Translations under genes and position numbers: made by a program
The notes under the pieces: model-generated
The model's input: the letters and a program-made list of their open reading frames with translations, nothing else
Database searches by the model: none
Told to the model about the DNA's origin: nothing
Shown here: piece by piece, positions 43,101 through 58,100 of the stretch
Layout: the number at the start of each line of letters is the position of its first letter
How positions within the stretch are numbered: position 1 is the stretch's first letter
Assembly (NCBI GenBank): GCA_964019135.1
Contig: OZ025263.1
Location: 32,466,133-32,530,132, forward strand
Source: Arenicola marina
Lineage: Eukaryota; Annelida; Polychaeta; Arenicolidae
Length of the DNA: 64,000 bases
Direction of reading: 5' to 3'

Positions 43101-46100
43101 CAAAGTAGGATTGTAAGTCTGTATGCTGATTCTTTTGATAAGCACGTATGGTGCAGCGTTGTATTCTCTTTCCACCATAGTGGCGAGTACGACTAGCGCA
43201 ACCAGCGCCAGGACCACTGCGGAGAGCACCACCAGCTTGACAACCCCAACGACAGTCTCGGAAACCACAAGCACCGGAACCAGTGGCACGACGACAACTC
43301 CCACCACTGTCACCTCGACCACCAGTGAGTCCACAACAGGTCAGTGATACAACTTTATCATTTTATGTTTAAAAGCAACGTATTGTCTAGAATGAAACGG
43401 GCGTAAAATAAACTCTAACTTCTTAAACGTCACTTTATGAGCGACATCGGCGATAATATATCGATTCTCAGCAGCTCAAAGTAGGATTGTAAGTCTGTAT
43501 GCTGATTCTTTTGATAAGCACGTATGGTGCAGCGTTGTATTCTCTTTCCACCATAGTGGCGAGTACGACTAGCGCAACCAGCGCCAGCACCACTGCGGAG
43601 AGCACCACCAGCTTGACAACCCCAACGACAGTCTCGGAAACCACAAGCACCGGAACCAGTGGGACGACGACAACTCCCACCACTGTCACCCCGACCACCA
43701 GTGAGTCCACAACAGGTCAGTGATACAACTTCATCATTTTATGTTTAAAGGAAACGTATTGTCTAGAAGGAAACGGGCGTAAAATAAACTCTAACTTCTT
43801 AAACGTCACTTTATAAGCGACATCGGCGATAATATATCGATTCTCAGCAGCTCAAAGTAGGATTGTAAGTCTGTATGCTGATTCTTTTGATAAGCACGTA
43901 TGGTGCAGCGTTGTATTCTCTTTCCACCATAGTGGCGAGTACGACTAGCGCAACCAGCGCCAGCACCACTGCGGGGAGCACCACCAGCTTGACAACCCCA
44001 ACGACAGTCTCGGAAACCACAAGCACCGGAACCAGTGGGACGACGACAACTCCCACCACTGTCAACCCGACCACCAGTGAGTCCACAAGAGGTCAGTGAT
44101 ACAACTTTATCATTTTATGTTTAAAGGAAACGTATTGTCTAGAAGGAAACGGGCGTAAAACTCTAACTTCTTAAACGTCACTTTATAAGCGACATTGGCG
44201 ATAATATATCGATTCTCAGCAGCTCAATGTAGGAATGTAAGTCTGTATGCTGATTCTTTTGATAAGCACGTATGGTGCAGCGTTGTATTCTCTTTCCACC
44301 ATAGTGGCGAGTACGACTAGCGCAACCAGCGCCAGCACCACTGCGGAGAGCACCACCAGCTTGACAACCCCAACGACAGTCTCGGAAACCACAAGCACCG
44401 AAACCAGTGGCACGACGACAACTCCCACCACTGTCAACCCGACCACCAGTGAGTCCACAAGAGGTCAGTGATACAACTTCATAATTTTATGTTGAAAGGA
44501 AACGTATTGTCTAGAAGGAAACGGGCGTAAAACAAACTCTAACTTCTTAAACGTCACTTTATAAGCGACATCGGCGATAATATATCGATTCTCAGCAGCT
44601 CAAAGTAGGATTGTAAGTCTGTATGCTGATTCTTTTGATAAGCACGTATGGTGCAGCGTGGTATTCTCTTTCCACCATAGTGGCGAGTACGACTAGCGCA
44701 ACCAGCGCCAGCACCACTGCGGAGAGCACCACCAGCTTGACAACCCCAACGACAGTCTCGGAAACCACAAGCACCGGAACCAGTGGGACGACGACAACTC
44801 CCACCACTGTAACCCCGACCATCAGTGAGTCCACAACAGGTCAGTGATAAAACTTTATCATTTTATGTTTAAAGGAAACGTATTGTCTAGAATGAAACGG
44901 GCGTAAAATAAACTCTAACTTCTTAAACGTCACTTTATAAGCGACATCGGCGATAATATATCGATTCTCAGCAGCTCAAAGTAGGATTGTAAGTCTGTAT
45001 GCTGATTCTTTTGATAAGCACGTATGGTGCAGCGTTGTATTCTCTTTCCACCATAGTGGCGAGTACGACTAGCGCAACCAGCGCCAGCACCACTGCGGAG
45101 AGCACCACCAGCTTGACAACCCCAACGACAGTCTCGGAAACCACAAGCACCGGAACCAGTGGCACGACGACAACTCCCACCACTGTCACCCCGACCACCA
45201 GTGAGTCCACAACAGGTCAGTGATACAACTTTATCATTTTATGTGTAAAGGAAACGTATTGTCTAGAATGAAACGGGCGTAAAACCCTAACTTCTTAAAC
45301 GTCACTTTATAAGCGACATCGGCGATAATATATCGATTCTCATCAGCTCAAAGTAGGATTGCAAGTCTGTATGCTGATTCTTTTGATAAGCACGTATGGT
45401 GCAGCGTTGTATTCTCTTTCCACCATAGTGGCGGGTACGACTAGCGCAACCAGCGCCAGCACCACTGCGGAGAGCACCACCAGCTTGACAACCCCAACGA
45501 CAGTCTCGGAAACCACAAGCACCGGAACCAGTGGGACGACGACAACTCCCACCACTGTCACCCCGACCACCAGTGAGTCCACAACAGGTCAGTGATACAA
45601 CTTTATCATTTTATGTTTAAAGGAAACGTATTGTCTAGAAGGAAACCGGCGTAAAACTCTAACTTCTTAAACGTCACTTTATAAGCGACATTGGCGATAA
45701 TATATCGATTCTCAGCAGCTCAAAGTAGGAATGTAAGTCTGTATGCTGATTCTTTTGATAAGCACGTATGGTGCAGCGTAGTATTCTCTTTCCACCATAG
45801 TGGCGAGTACGACTAGCGCAACCAGCGCCAGCACCACTGCGGAGAGCACCACCAGCTTGACAACCCCAACGACAGTCTCGGAAACCACAAGCACCGGAAC
45901 CAGTGGGACGACGACAACTCCCACCACTGTCACCCCGACCACCAGTGAGTCAACAACAGGTCAGTGATACAACTTTATCATTTTATGTGTAAAGGAAACG
46001 TATTGTCTAGAATGAAACGGGCGTAAAACCTTAACTTCTTAAACGTCACTTTATAAGCGACATCGGCGATAATATATCGATTTTCAGCAGCTCAAAGTAG

Positions 46101-49100
46101 GATTGCAAGTCTGTATGCTGATTCTTTTGATAAGCACGTATGGTGCAGCGTTGTATTGTCTTTCCACCATAGTGGCGAGTACGACTAGCGCAACCAGCGC
46201 CAGCACCACTGCGGAGAGCACCACCAGCTTGACAACCCCAACGACAGTCTCGGAAACCACAAGCACCGGAACCAGTGGGACGACGACAACTCCCACCACT
46301 GTCACCCCGACCACCAGTGAGTCCACAACAGGTCAGTGATACAACTTTATCATTTTATGTTTAAAGGAAACGTATTGTCTAGGATGAAACGGGCGTAAAA
46401 CAAACTCTAACTTTTTAAACGTCACTTTATAAGCGACATCGGCGATAATATATCGATTCTCATCAGCTCAAAGTAGGATTGTAAGTCTGTATGCTGATTC
46501 TTTTGATAAGCACGTATGGTGCAGCGTTGTATTCTCTTTCCACCATAGTGGCGAGTACGACTAGCGCAACCAGCGCCAGGACCACTGCGGAGAGCACCAC
46601 CAGCTTGACAACCCCAACGACAGTCTCGGAAACCACAAGCACCGGAACCAGTGGGACGACGACAACTCCCACCACTGTCACCCCGACCACCAGTGAGTCC
46701 ACAACAGGTCAGTGATACAACTTCATCATTTTATGTGTAAAGGAAACGTATTGTCTAGAAGGAAACGGGCGTAAAATAAACTCTAACTTCTTAAACGTCA
46801 CTTTATAAGCGACATCGGCGATAATATATCGATTCTCAGCAGCTCAAAGTAGGATTGTAAGTCTGTATGCTGATTCTTTTGATAAGCACGTATGGTGCAG
46901 CGTTGTATTCTCTTTCCACCATAGTGGCGAGTACGACTAGCGCAACCAGCGCCAGCACCACTGCGGAGAGCACCACCAGCTTGACAACCCCAACGACAGT
47001 CTCGGAAACCACAAGCACCGGAACCAGTGGGACGACGACAACTCCCACCACTGTCACCCCGACCACCAGTGAGTCCACAACAGGTCAGTGATACAACTTT
47101 ATCATTTTATGTTTAAAGGAAACGTATTGTCTAGAAGGAAACGGGCGTAAAACTCTAACTTCTTAAACGTCACTTTATAAGCGACATTGGCGATAATATA
47201 TCGATTCTCAGCAGCTCAATGCAGGAATGTAAGTCTGTATGCTGATTCTTTTGATAAGCACGTATGGTGCAGCGTTGTATTCTCTTTCCACCATAGTGGC
47301 GAGTACGACTAGCGCAACCAGCGCCAGCACCACTGCGGAGAGCACCACCAGCTTGACAACCCCAACGACAGTCTCGGAAACCACAAGCACCGGAACCAGT
47401 GGGACGACGACAACTCCCACCACTGTCACCCCGACCACCAGTGAGTCCACAAGAGGTCAGTGATACAACTTCATCATTTTATGTTTAAAGGAAACGTATT
47501 GTCTAGAAGGAAACTGGCGTAAAACTCTAACTTCTTAAACGTCACTTTATAAGCGACATCGGCGATAATATATCGATTCTCAGCAGCTCAAAGTAGGATT
47601 GTAAGTCTGTATGGTGATTCTTTTGATAAGCACGTATGGTGCAGTGTTGTATTCTCTTTCCACCATAGTGGCGAGTACGACTAGCGCAACCAGCGCCAGC
47701 ACCACTGCGGAGAGCACCACCAGCTTGACAACCCCAACGACAGTCTCGGAATCCACAAGCACCGGAACCAGTGGGACGACGACAACTCCCACCACTGTCA
47801 CCCCGACCACCAGTGAGTCCACAACAGGTCAGTGATACAACTTTATCATTTTATGTTTAAAGGAAACGTATTGTCTAGAATGAAACGGGCGTAAAACCTT
47901 AACTTCTTAAACGTCACTTTATAAGCGACATCGGCGATAATATATCGATTTTCAGCAGCTCAAAGTAGGATTGCAAGTCTGTATGCTGATTCTTTTGATA
48001 AGCACGTATGGTGCAGCGTTGTATTGTCTTTCCACCATAGTGGCGAGTACGACTAGCGCAACCAGCGCCAGCACCACTGCGGAGAGCACCACCAGCTTGA
48101 CAACCCCAACGACAGTCTCGGAAACCACAAGCACCGGAACCAGTGGGACGACGACAACTCCCACCACTGTCACCCCGACCACCAGTGAGTCCACAACAGG
48201 TCAGTGATACAACTTTATCATTTTATGTTTAAAGGAAACGTATTGTCTAGGATGAAACGGGCGTAAAACAAACTCTAACTTTTTAAACGTCACTTTATAA
48301 GCGACATCGGCGATAATATATCGATTCTCATCAGCTCAAAGTAGGATTGTAAGTCTGTATGCTGATTCTTTTGATAAGCACGTATGGTGCAGCGTTGTAT
48401 TCTCTTTCCACCATAGTGGCGAGTACGACTAGCGCAACCAGCGCCAGGACCACTGCGGAGAGCACCACCAGCTTGACAACCCCAACGACAGTCTCGGAAA
48501 CCACAAGCACCGGAACCAGTGGGACGACGACAACTCCCACCACTGTCACCCCGACCACCAGTGAGTCCACAACAGGTCAGTGATACAACTTCATCATTTT
48601 ATGTGTAAAGGAAACGTATTGTCTAGAAGGAAACGGGCGTAAAATAAACTCTAACTTCTTAAACGTCACTTTATAAGCGACATCGGCGATAATATATCGA
48701 TTCTCAGCAGCTCAAAGTAGGATTGTAAGTCTGTATGCTGATTCTTTTGATAAGCACGTATGGTGCAGCGTTGTATTCTCTTTCCACCATAGTGGCGAGT
48801 ACGACTAGCGCAACCAGCGCCAGCACCACTGCGGAGAGCACCACCAGCTTGACAACCCCAACGACAGTCTCGGAAACCACAAGCACCGGAACCAGTGGGA
48901 CGACGACAACTCCCACCACTGTCACCCCGACCACCAGTGAGTCCACAACAGGTCAGTGATACAACTTTATCATTTTATGTTTAAAGGAAACGTATTGTCT
49001 AGAAGGAAACGGGCGTAAAACTCTAACTTCTTAAACGTCACTTTATAAGCGACATTGGCGATAATATATCGATTCTCAGCAGCTCAATGCAGGAATGTAA

Positions 49101-52100
49101 GTCTGTATGCTGATTCTTTTGATAAGCACGTATGGTGCAGCGTTGTATTCTCTTTCCACCATAGTGGCGAGTACGACTAGCGCAACCAGCGCCAGCACCA
49201 CTGCGGAGAGCACCACCAGCTTGACAACCCCAACGACAGTCTCGGAAACCACAAGCACCGGAACCAGTGGGACGACGACAACTCCCACCACTGTCACCCC
49301 GACCACCAGTGAGTCCACAAGAGGTCAGTGATACAACTTCATCATTTTATGTTTAAAGGAAACGTATTGTCTAGAAGGAAACTGGCGTAAAACTCTAACT
49401 TCTTAAACGTCACTTTATAAGCGACATCGGCGATAATATATCGATTCTCAGCAGCTCAAAGTAGGATTGTAAGTCTGTATGGTGATTCTTTTGATAAGCA
49501 CGTATGGTGCAGTGTTGTATTCTCTTTCCACCATAGTGGCGAGTACGACTAGCGCAACCAGCGCCAGCACCACTGCGGAGAGCACCACCAGCTTGACAAC
49601 CCCAACGACAGTCTCGGAATCCACAAGCCCCGGAACCAGTGGGACGACGACAACTCCCACCACTGTCACCCCGACCACCAGTGAGTCCACAACAGGTCAG
49701 TGATACAACTTTATCATTTTATGTTTAAAGGAAACGTATTGTCTAGAAGGAAACGGGCGTAAAACTCTAACTTCTTAAACGTCACTTTATAAGCGACATT
49801 GGCGATAATATATCGATTCTCAACAGCTCAATGTAGGAATGTAAGTCTGTATGCTGATTCTTTTGATAAGCACGTATGGTGCAGCGTTGTATTCTCTTTC
49901 CACCATAGTGGCGAGTACGACTAGCGCAACCAGCGCCAGCACCACTGCGGAGAGCACCACCAGCTTGACAACCCCAACGACAGTCTCGGAAACCACAAGC
50001 ACCGGAACCAGTGGGACGACGACAACTCCCACCACTGTAACCCCCACCATCAGTGAGTCCACAACAGGTCAGTGATAAAACTTTATCATTTTATGTTTAA
50101 AGGAAACGTATTGTCTAGAATGAAACGGGCGTAAAATAAACTCTAACTTCTTAAACGTCACTTTATAAGCGACATCGGCGATAATATATCGATTCTCAGC
50201 AGCTCAAAGTAGGATTGTAAGTCTGTATGCTGATTCTTTTGATAAGCACGTATGGTGCAGCGTTGTATTCTCTTTCCACCATAGTGGCGAGTACGACTAG
50301 CGCAACCAGCGCCAGCACCACTGCGGAGAGCACCACCAGCTTGACAACCCCAACGACAGTCTCGGAAACCACAAGCACCGGAACCAGTGGCACGACGACA
50401 ACTCCCACCACTGTCACCCCGACCACCAGTGAGTCCACAACAGGTCAGTAATACAACTTTATCATTTTATGTGTAAAGGAAACGTATTGTCTAGAATGAA
50501 ACGGGCGTAAAACCCTAACTTCTTAAACGTCACTTTATAAGCGACATCGGCGATAATATATCGATTCTCAGCAGCTCAAAGTAGGATTGCAAGTCTGTAT
50601 GCTGATTCTTTTGATAAGCACGTATGGTGCAGCGTTGTATTCTCTTTCCACCATAGTGGCGGGTACGACTAGCGCAACCAGCGCCAGCACCACTGCGGAG
50701 AGCACCACCAGCTTGACAACCCCAACGACAGTCTCGGAAACCACAAGCACCGGAACCAGTGGGACGACGACAACTCCCACCACTGTCACCCCGACCACCA
50801 GTGAGTCCACAACAGGTCAGTGATACAACTTTATCATTTTATGTTTAAAGGAAACGTATTGTCTAGAAGGAAACGGGCGTAAAACTCTAACTTCTTAAAC
50901 GTCACTTTATAAGCGACATCGGCGATAATATATCGATTCTCAGCAGCTCAAAGTAGGAATGTAAGTCTGTATGCTGATTCTTTTGATAAGCACGTATGGT
51001 GCAGCGTAGTATTCTCTTTCCACCATAGTGGCGAGTACGACTAGCGCAACCAGCGCCAGCACCACTGCGGAGACCACCACCAGCTTGACAACCCCAACGA
51101 CAGTCTCGGAAACCACAAGCACCGGAACCAGTGGGACGACGACAACTCCCACCACTGTCACCCCGACCACCAGTGAGTCAACAACAGGTCAGTGATACAA
51201 CTTTATCATTTTATGTGTAAAGGAAACGTATTGTCTAGAATGAAACGGGCGTAAAACCCTAACTTCTTAAACGTCACTTTATAAGCGACATCGGCGATAA
51301 TATATCGATTTTCAGCAGCTCAAAGTAGGATTGTAAGTCTGTATGCTGATTCTTTTGATAAGCACGTATGGTGCAGCGTTGTATTCTCTTTCCACCATAG
51401 TGGCGAGTACGACTAGCGCAACCAGCGCCAGCACCACTGCGGAGAGCACCACCAGCTTGACAACCCCAACGACAGTCTCGGAAACCACAAGCACCGGAAC
51501 CAGTGGGACGACGACAACTCCCACCACTGTCACCCCGACCACCAGTGAGTCCACAACAGGTCAGTGATACAACTTTATCATTTTATGTTTAAAGGAAACG
51601 TATTGTCTAGGATGAAACGGGCGTAAAACAAACTCTAACTTCTTAAACGTCACTTTATAAGCGACATCGGCGATAATATATCGATTCTCAGCAGCTCAAA
51701 GTAGGATTGTAAGTCTGTATGCTGATTCTTTTGATAAGCACGTATGGTGCAGTGTTGTATTCTCTTTCCACCATAGTGGCGAGTACGACTAGCGCAACCA
51801 GCGCCAGCACCACTGCGGAGAGCACCACCAGCTTGACAACCCCAACGACAGTCTCGGAAACCACAAGCACCGGAACCAGTGGGACGACGACAACTCCCAC
51901 CACTGTAACCCCGACCATCAGTGAGTCCACAACAGGTCAGTGATAAAACTTTATCATTTTATGTTTAAAGGAAACGTATTGTCTAGAATGAAACGGGCGT
52001 AAAATAAACTCTAACTTCTTAAACGTCACTTTATAAGCGACATCGGCGATAATATATCGATTCTCAGCAGCTCAAAGTAGGATTGTAAGTCTGTATGCTG

Positions 52101-55100
52101 ATTCTTTTGATAAGCACGTATGGTGCAGCGTTGTATTCTCTTTCCACCATAGTGGCGAGTACGACTAGCGCAACCAGCGCCAGCACCACTGCGGAGAGCA
52201 CCACCAGCTTGACAACCCCAACGACAGTCTCGGAAACCACAAGCACCGGAACCAGTGGCACGACGACAACTCCCACCACTGTCACCCCGACCACCAGTGA
52301 GTCCACAACAGGTCAGTGATACAACTTTATCATTTTATGTGTAAAGGAAACGTATTGTCTAGAATGAAACGGGCGTAAAACCCTAACTTCTTAAACGTCA
52401 CTTTATAAGCGACATCGGCGATAATATATCGAATCTCAGCAGCTCAAAGTAGGATTGCAAGTCTGTATGCTGATTCTTTTGATAAGCACGTATGGTGCAG
52501 CGTTGTATTCTCTTTCCACTATAGTGGCGGGTACGACTAGCGCAACCAGCGCCAGCACCACTGCGGAGAGCACCACCAGCTTGACAACCCCAACGACAGT
52601 CTCGGAAACCACAAGCACCGGAACCAGTGGGACGACGACAACTCCCACCACTGTCACCCCGACCACCAGTGAGTCCACAACAGGTCAGTGATACAACTTT
52701 ATCATTTTATGTTTAAAGGAAACGTATTGTCTAGAAGGAAACGGGCGTAAAACTCTAACTTCTTAAACGTCACTTTATAAGCGACATTGGCGATAATATA
52801 TCGATTCTCAGCAGCTCAAAGTAGGAATGTAAGTCTGTATGCTGATTCTTTTGATAAGCACGTATGGTGCAGCGTAGTATTCTCTTTCCACCATAGTGGC
52901 GAGTACGACTAGCGCAACCAGCGCCAGCACCACTGCGGAGAGCACCACCAGCTTGACAACCCCAACGACAGTCTCGGAAACCACAAGCACCGGAACCAGT
53001 GGGACGACGACAACTCCCACCACTGTCACCCCGACCACCAGTGAGTCAACAACAGGTCAGTGATACAACTTTATCATTTTATGTGTAAAGGAAACGTATT
53101 GTCTAGAAGGAAACGGGCGTAAAACCCTAACTTCTTAAACGTCACTTTATAAGCGACATTGGCGATAATATATCGATTCTCAGCAGCTCAAAGTAGGATT
53201 GCAATTCTGTATGCTGATTCTTTTGATAAGCACGTATGGTGCAGCGTAGTATTCTCTTTCCACCATAGTGGCGAGTACGACTAGCGCAACCAGCGCCAGC
53301 ACCACTGCGGAGAGCACCACCAGCTTGACAACCCCAACGACAGTCTCGGAAACCACAAGCACCGGAACCAGTGGGACGACGACAACTCCCACCACTGTCA
53401 CCCCGACCACCAGTGAGTCCACAACAGGTCAGTGATACAACTTTATCATTTTATGTTTAAAGGAAACGTATTGTCTAGGATGAAACGGGCGTAAAACAAA
53501 CTCTAACTTCTTAAACGTCACTTTATGAGCGACATCGGCGATAATATATCGATTCTCAGCAGCTCAAAGTAGGATTGTAAGTCTGTATGCTGATTCTTTT
53601 GATAAGCACGTATGGTGCAGCGTTGTATTCTCTTTCCACCATAGTGGCGAGTACGACTAGCGCAACCAGCGCCAGCACCACTGCGGAGAGCACCACCAGC
53701 TTGACAACCCCAACGACAGTCTCGGAAACCACAAGCACCGGAACCAGTGGGACGACGACAACTCCCACCACTGTCACCCCGACCACCAGTGAGTCCACAA
53801 CAGGTCAGTGATACAACTTCATCATTTTATGTTTAAAGGAAACGTATTGTCTAGAAGGAAACGGGCGTAAAATAAACTCTAACTTCTTAAACGTCACTTT
53901 ATAAGCGACATCGGCGATAATATATCGATTCTCAGCAGCTCAAAGTAGGATTGTAAGTCTGTATGCTGATTCTTTTGATAAGCACGTATGGTGCAGCGTA
54001 GTATTCTCTTTCCACCATAGTGGCGAGTACGACTAGCGCAACCAGCGCCAGCACCACTGCGGAGAGCACCACCAGCTTGACAACCCCAACGACAGTCTCG
54101 GAAACCACAAGCACCGGAACCAGTGGGACGACGACAACTCCCACCACTGTCACCCCGACCACCAGTGAGTCAACAACAGGTCAGTGATACAACTTTATCA
54201 TTTTATGTGTAAAGGAAACGTATTGTCTAGAAGGAAACGGGCGTAAAACCCTAACTTCTTAAACGTCACTTTATAAGCGACATTGGCGATAATATATCGA
54301 TTCTCAGCAGCTCAAAGTAGGACTGCAATTCTGTATGCTGATTCTTTTGATAAGCACGTATGGTGCAGCGTAGTATTCTCTTTCCACCATAGTGGCGAGT
54401 ACGACTAGCGCAACCAGCGCCAGCACCACTGCGGAGAGCACCACCAGCTTGACAACCCCAACGACAGTCTCGGAAACCACAAGCACCGGAACCAGTGGGA
54501 CGACGACAACTCCCACCACTGTCACCCCGACCACCAGTGAGTCCACAACAGGTCAGTGATACAACTTTATCATTTTATGTTTAAAGGAAACGTATTGTCT
54601 AGGATGAAACGGGCGTAAAACAAACTCTAACTTCTTAAACGTCACTTTATGAGCGACATCGGCGATAATATATCGATTCTCAGCAGCTCAAAGTAGGATT
54701 GTAAGTCTGTATGCTGATTCTTTTGATAAGCACGTATGGTGCAGCGTTGTATTCTCTTTCCACCATAGTGGCGAGTACGACTAGCGCAACCAGCGCCAGC
54801 ACCACTGCGGAGAGCACCACCAGCTTGACAACCCCAACGACAGTCTCGGAAACCACAAGCACCGGAACCAGTGGGACGACGACAACTCCCACCACTGTCA
54901 CCCCGACCACCAGTGAGTCCACAACAGGTCAGTGATACAACTTCATCATTTTATGTTTAAATGAAACGTATTGTCTAGAAGGAAACGGGCGTAAAATAAA
55001 CTCTAACTTCTTAAACGTCACTTTATAAGCGACATCGGCGATAATATATCGATTCTCAGCAGCTCAAAGTAGGATTGTAAGTCTGTATGCTGATTCTTTT

Positions 55101-58100
55101 GATAAGCACGTATGGTGCAGCGTTGTATTCTCTTTCCACCATAGTGGCGAGTACGACTAGCGCAACCAGCGCCAGCACCACTGCGGAGAGCACCACCAGC
55201 TTGACAACCCCAACGACAGTCTCGGAAACCACAAGCACCGGAACCAGTGGGACGACGACAACTCCCACCACTGTCACCCCGACCACCAGTGAGTCCACAA
55301 CAGGTCAGTGATACAACTTTATCATTTTATGTTTAAAGGAAACGTATTGTCTAGAAGGAAACGGGCGTAAAACTCTAACTTCTTAAACGTCACTTTATAA
55401 GCGACATTGGCGATAATATATCGATTCTCAGCAGCTCAATGTAGGAATGTAAGTCTGTATGCTGATTCTTTTGATAAGCACGTATGGCGCAGCGTTGTAT
55501 TCTCTTTCCACCATAGTGGCGAGTACGACTAGCGCAACCAGCGCCAGCACCACTGCGGAGAGCACCACCAGCTTGACAACCCCAACGACAGTCTCGGAAA
55601 CCACAAGCACCGGAACCAGTGGGACGACGACAACTCCCACCACTGTCACCCCGACCACCAGTGAGTCCACAACAGGTCAGTGATACAACTTTATCATTTT
55701 ATGTTTAAAGGAAACGTATTGTCTAGAAGGAAACGGGCGTAAAACTCTAACTTCTTAAACGTCACTTTATAAGCGACATTGGCGATAATATATCGATTCT
55801 CAGCAGCTCAATGTAGGAATGTAAGTCTGTATGCTGATTCTTTTGATAAGCACGTATGGTGCAGCGTTGTATTCTCTTTCCACCATAGTGGCGAGTACGA
55901 CTAGCGCAACCAGCGCCAGCACCACTGCGGAGAGCACCACCAGCTTGACAACCCCAACGACAGTCTCGGAAACCACAAGCACCGGAACCAGTGGCACGAC
56001 GACAACTCCCACCACTGTCACCCCGACCACCAGTGAGTCCACAACAGGTCAGTGATACAACTTCATCATTTTATGTTTAAAGGAAACGTATTGTCTAGAA
56101 GGAAACTGGCGTAAAACTCTAACTTCTTAAACGTCACTTTATAAGCGACATCGGCGATAATATATCGATTCTCAGCAGCTCAAAGTAGGATTGTAAGTCT
56201 GTATGGTGATTCTTTTGATAAGCACGTATGGTGCAGTGTTGTATTCTCTTTCCACCATAGTGGCGAGTACGACTAGCGCAACCAGCGCCAGCACCACTGC
56301 GGAGAGCACCACCAGCTTGACAACCCCAACGACAGTCTCGGAATCCACAAGCACCGGAACCAGTGGGACGACGACAACTCCCACCACTGTCACCCCGACC
56401 ACCAGTGAGTCCACAACAGGTCAGTGATACAACTTTATCATTCTATGTTTAAAGGAAACGTATTGTCTAGAAGGAAACGGGCGTAAAATAAACTCTAACT
56501 TCTTAAACGTCACTTTATAAGCGACATCGGCGATAATATATCGATTCTCAGCAGCTCAAAGTAGGATTGTAAGTCTGTATGCTGATTCTTTTGATAAGCA
56601 CGTATGGTGCAGCGTTGTATTCTCTTTCCACCATAGTGGCGAGTACGACTAGCGCAACCAGCGCCAGCACCACTGCGGAGAGCACCACCAGCTTGACAAC
56701 CCCAACGACAGTCTCGGAAACCACAAGCACCGGAACCAGTGGCACGACGACAACTCCCACCACTGTCACCCCGACCACCAGTGAGTCAACAACAGGTCAG
56801 TGATACAACTTTATCATTTTATGTGTAAAGGAAACGTATTGTCTAGAATGAAACGGGCGTAAAACCCTAACTTCTTAAACGTCACTTTATAAGCGACATC
56901 GGCGATAATATATCGATTTTCAGCAGCTCAAAGTAGGATTGAAAGTCTGTATGCTGATTCTTTTGATAAGCACGTATGGTGCAGCGTTGTATTCTCTTTC
57001 CACCATAGTGGCGAGTACGACTAGCGCAACCAGCGCCAGCACCACTGCGGAGAGCACCACCAGCTTGACAACCCCAACGACAGTCTCGGAAACCACAAGC
57101 ACCGGAACCAGTGGGACGACGACAACTCCCACCACTGTCACCCCGACCACCAGTGAGTCCACAACAGGTCAGTGATACAACTTTATCATTTTATGTTTAA
57201 AGGAAACGTATTGTCTAGGATGAAACGGGCGTAAAACAAACTATAACTTCTTAAACGTCACTTTATAAGCGACATCGGCGATAATATATCGATTCTCAGC
57301 AGCTCAAAGTAGGATTGTAAGTCTGTATGCTGATTCTTTTGATAAGCACGTATGGTGCAGTGTTGTATTCTCTTTCCACCATAGTGGCGAGTACGACTAG
57401 CGCAACCAGCGCCAGCACCACTGCGGAGAGCACCACCAGCTTGACAACCCCAACGACAGTCTCGGAAACCACAAGCACCGGAACCAGTGGGACGACGACA
57501 ACTCCCACCACTGTCACCCCGACCACCAGTGAGTCCACAACAGGTCAGTGATACAACTTTATCATTTTATGTTTAAAGGAAACGTATTGTCTAGAAGGAA
57601 ACGGGCGTAAAACTCTAACTTCTTAAACGTCACTTTATAAGCGACATTGGCGATAATATATCCATTCTCAGCAGCTCAAAGTAGGAATGTAAGTCTGTAT
57701 GCTGATTCTTTTGATAAGCACGTATGGTGCAGCGTAGTATTCTCTTTCCACCATAGTGGCGAGTACGACTAGCGCAACCAGCGCCAGCACCACTGCGGAG
57801 AGCACCACCAGCTTGACAACCCCAACGACAGTCTCGGAAACCACAAGCACCGGAACCAGTGGGACGACGACAACTCCCACCACTGTCACCCCGACCACCA
57901 GTGAGTCAACAACAGGTCAGTGATACAACTTTATCATTTTATGTGTAAAGGAAACGTATTGTCTAGAATGAAACGGGCGTAAAACCCTAACTTCTTAAAC
58001 GTCACTTTATAAGCGACATTGGCGATAATATATCGATTCTCAGCAGCTCAAAGTAGGATTGCAATTCTGTATGCTGGTTCTTTTGATAAGCACGTATGGT

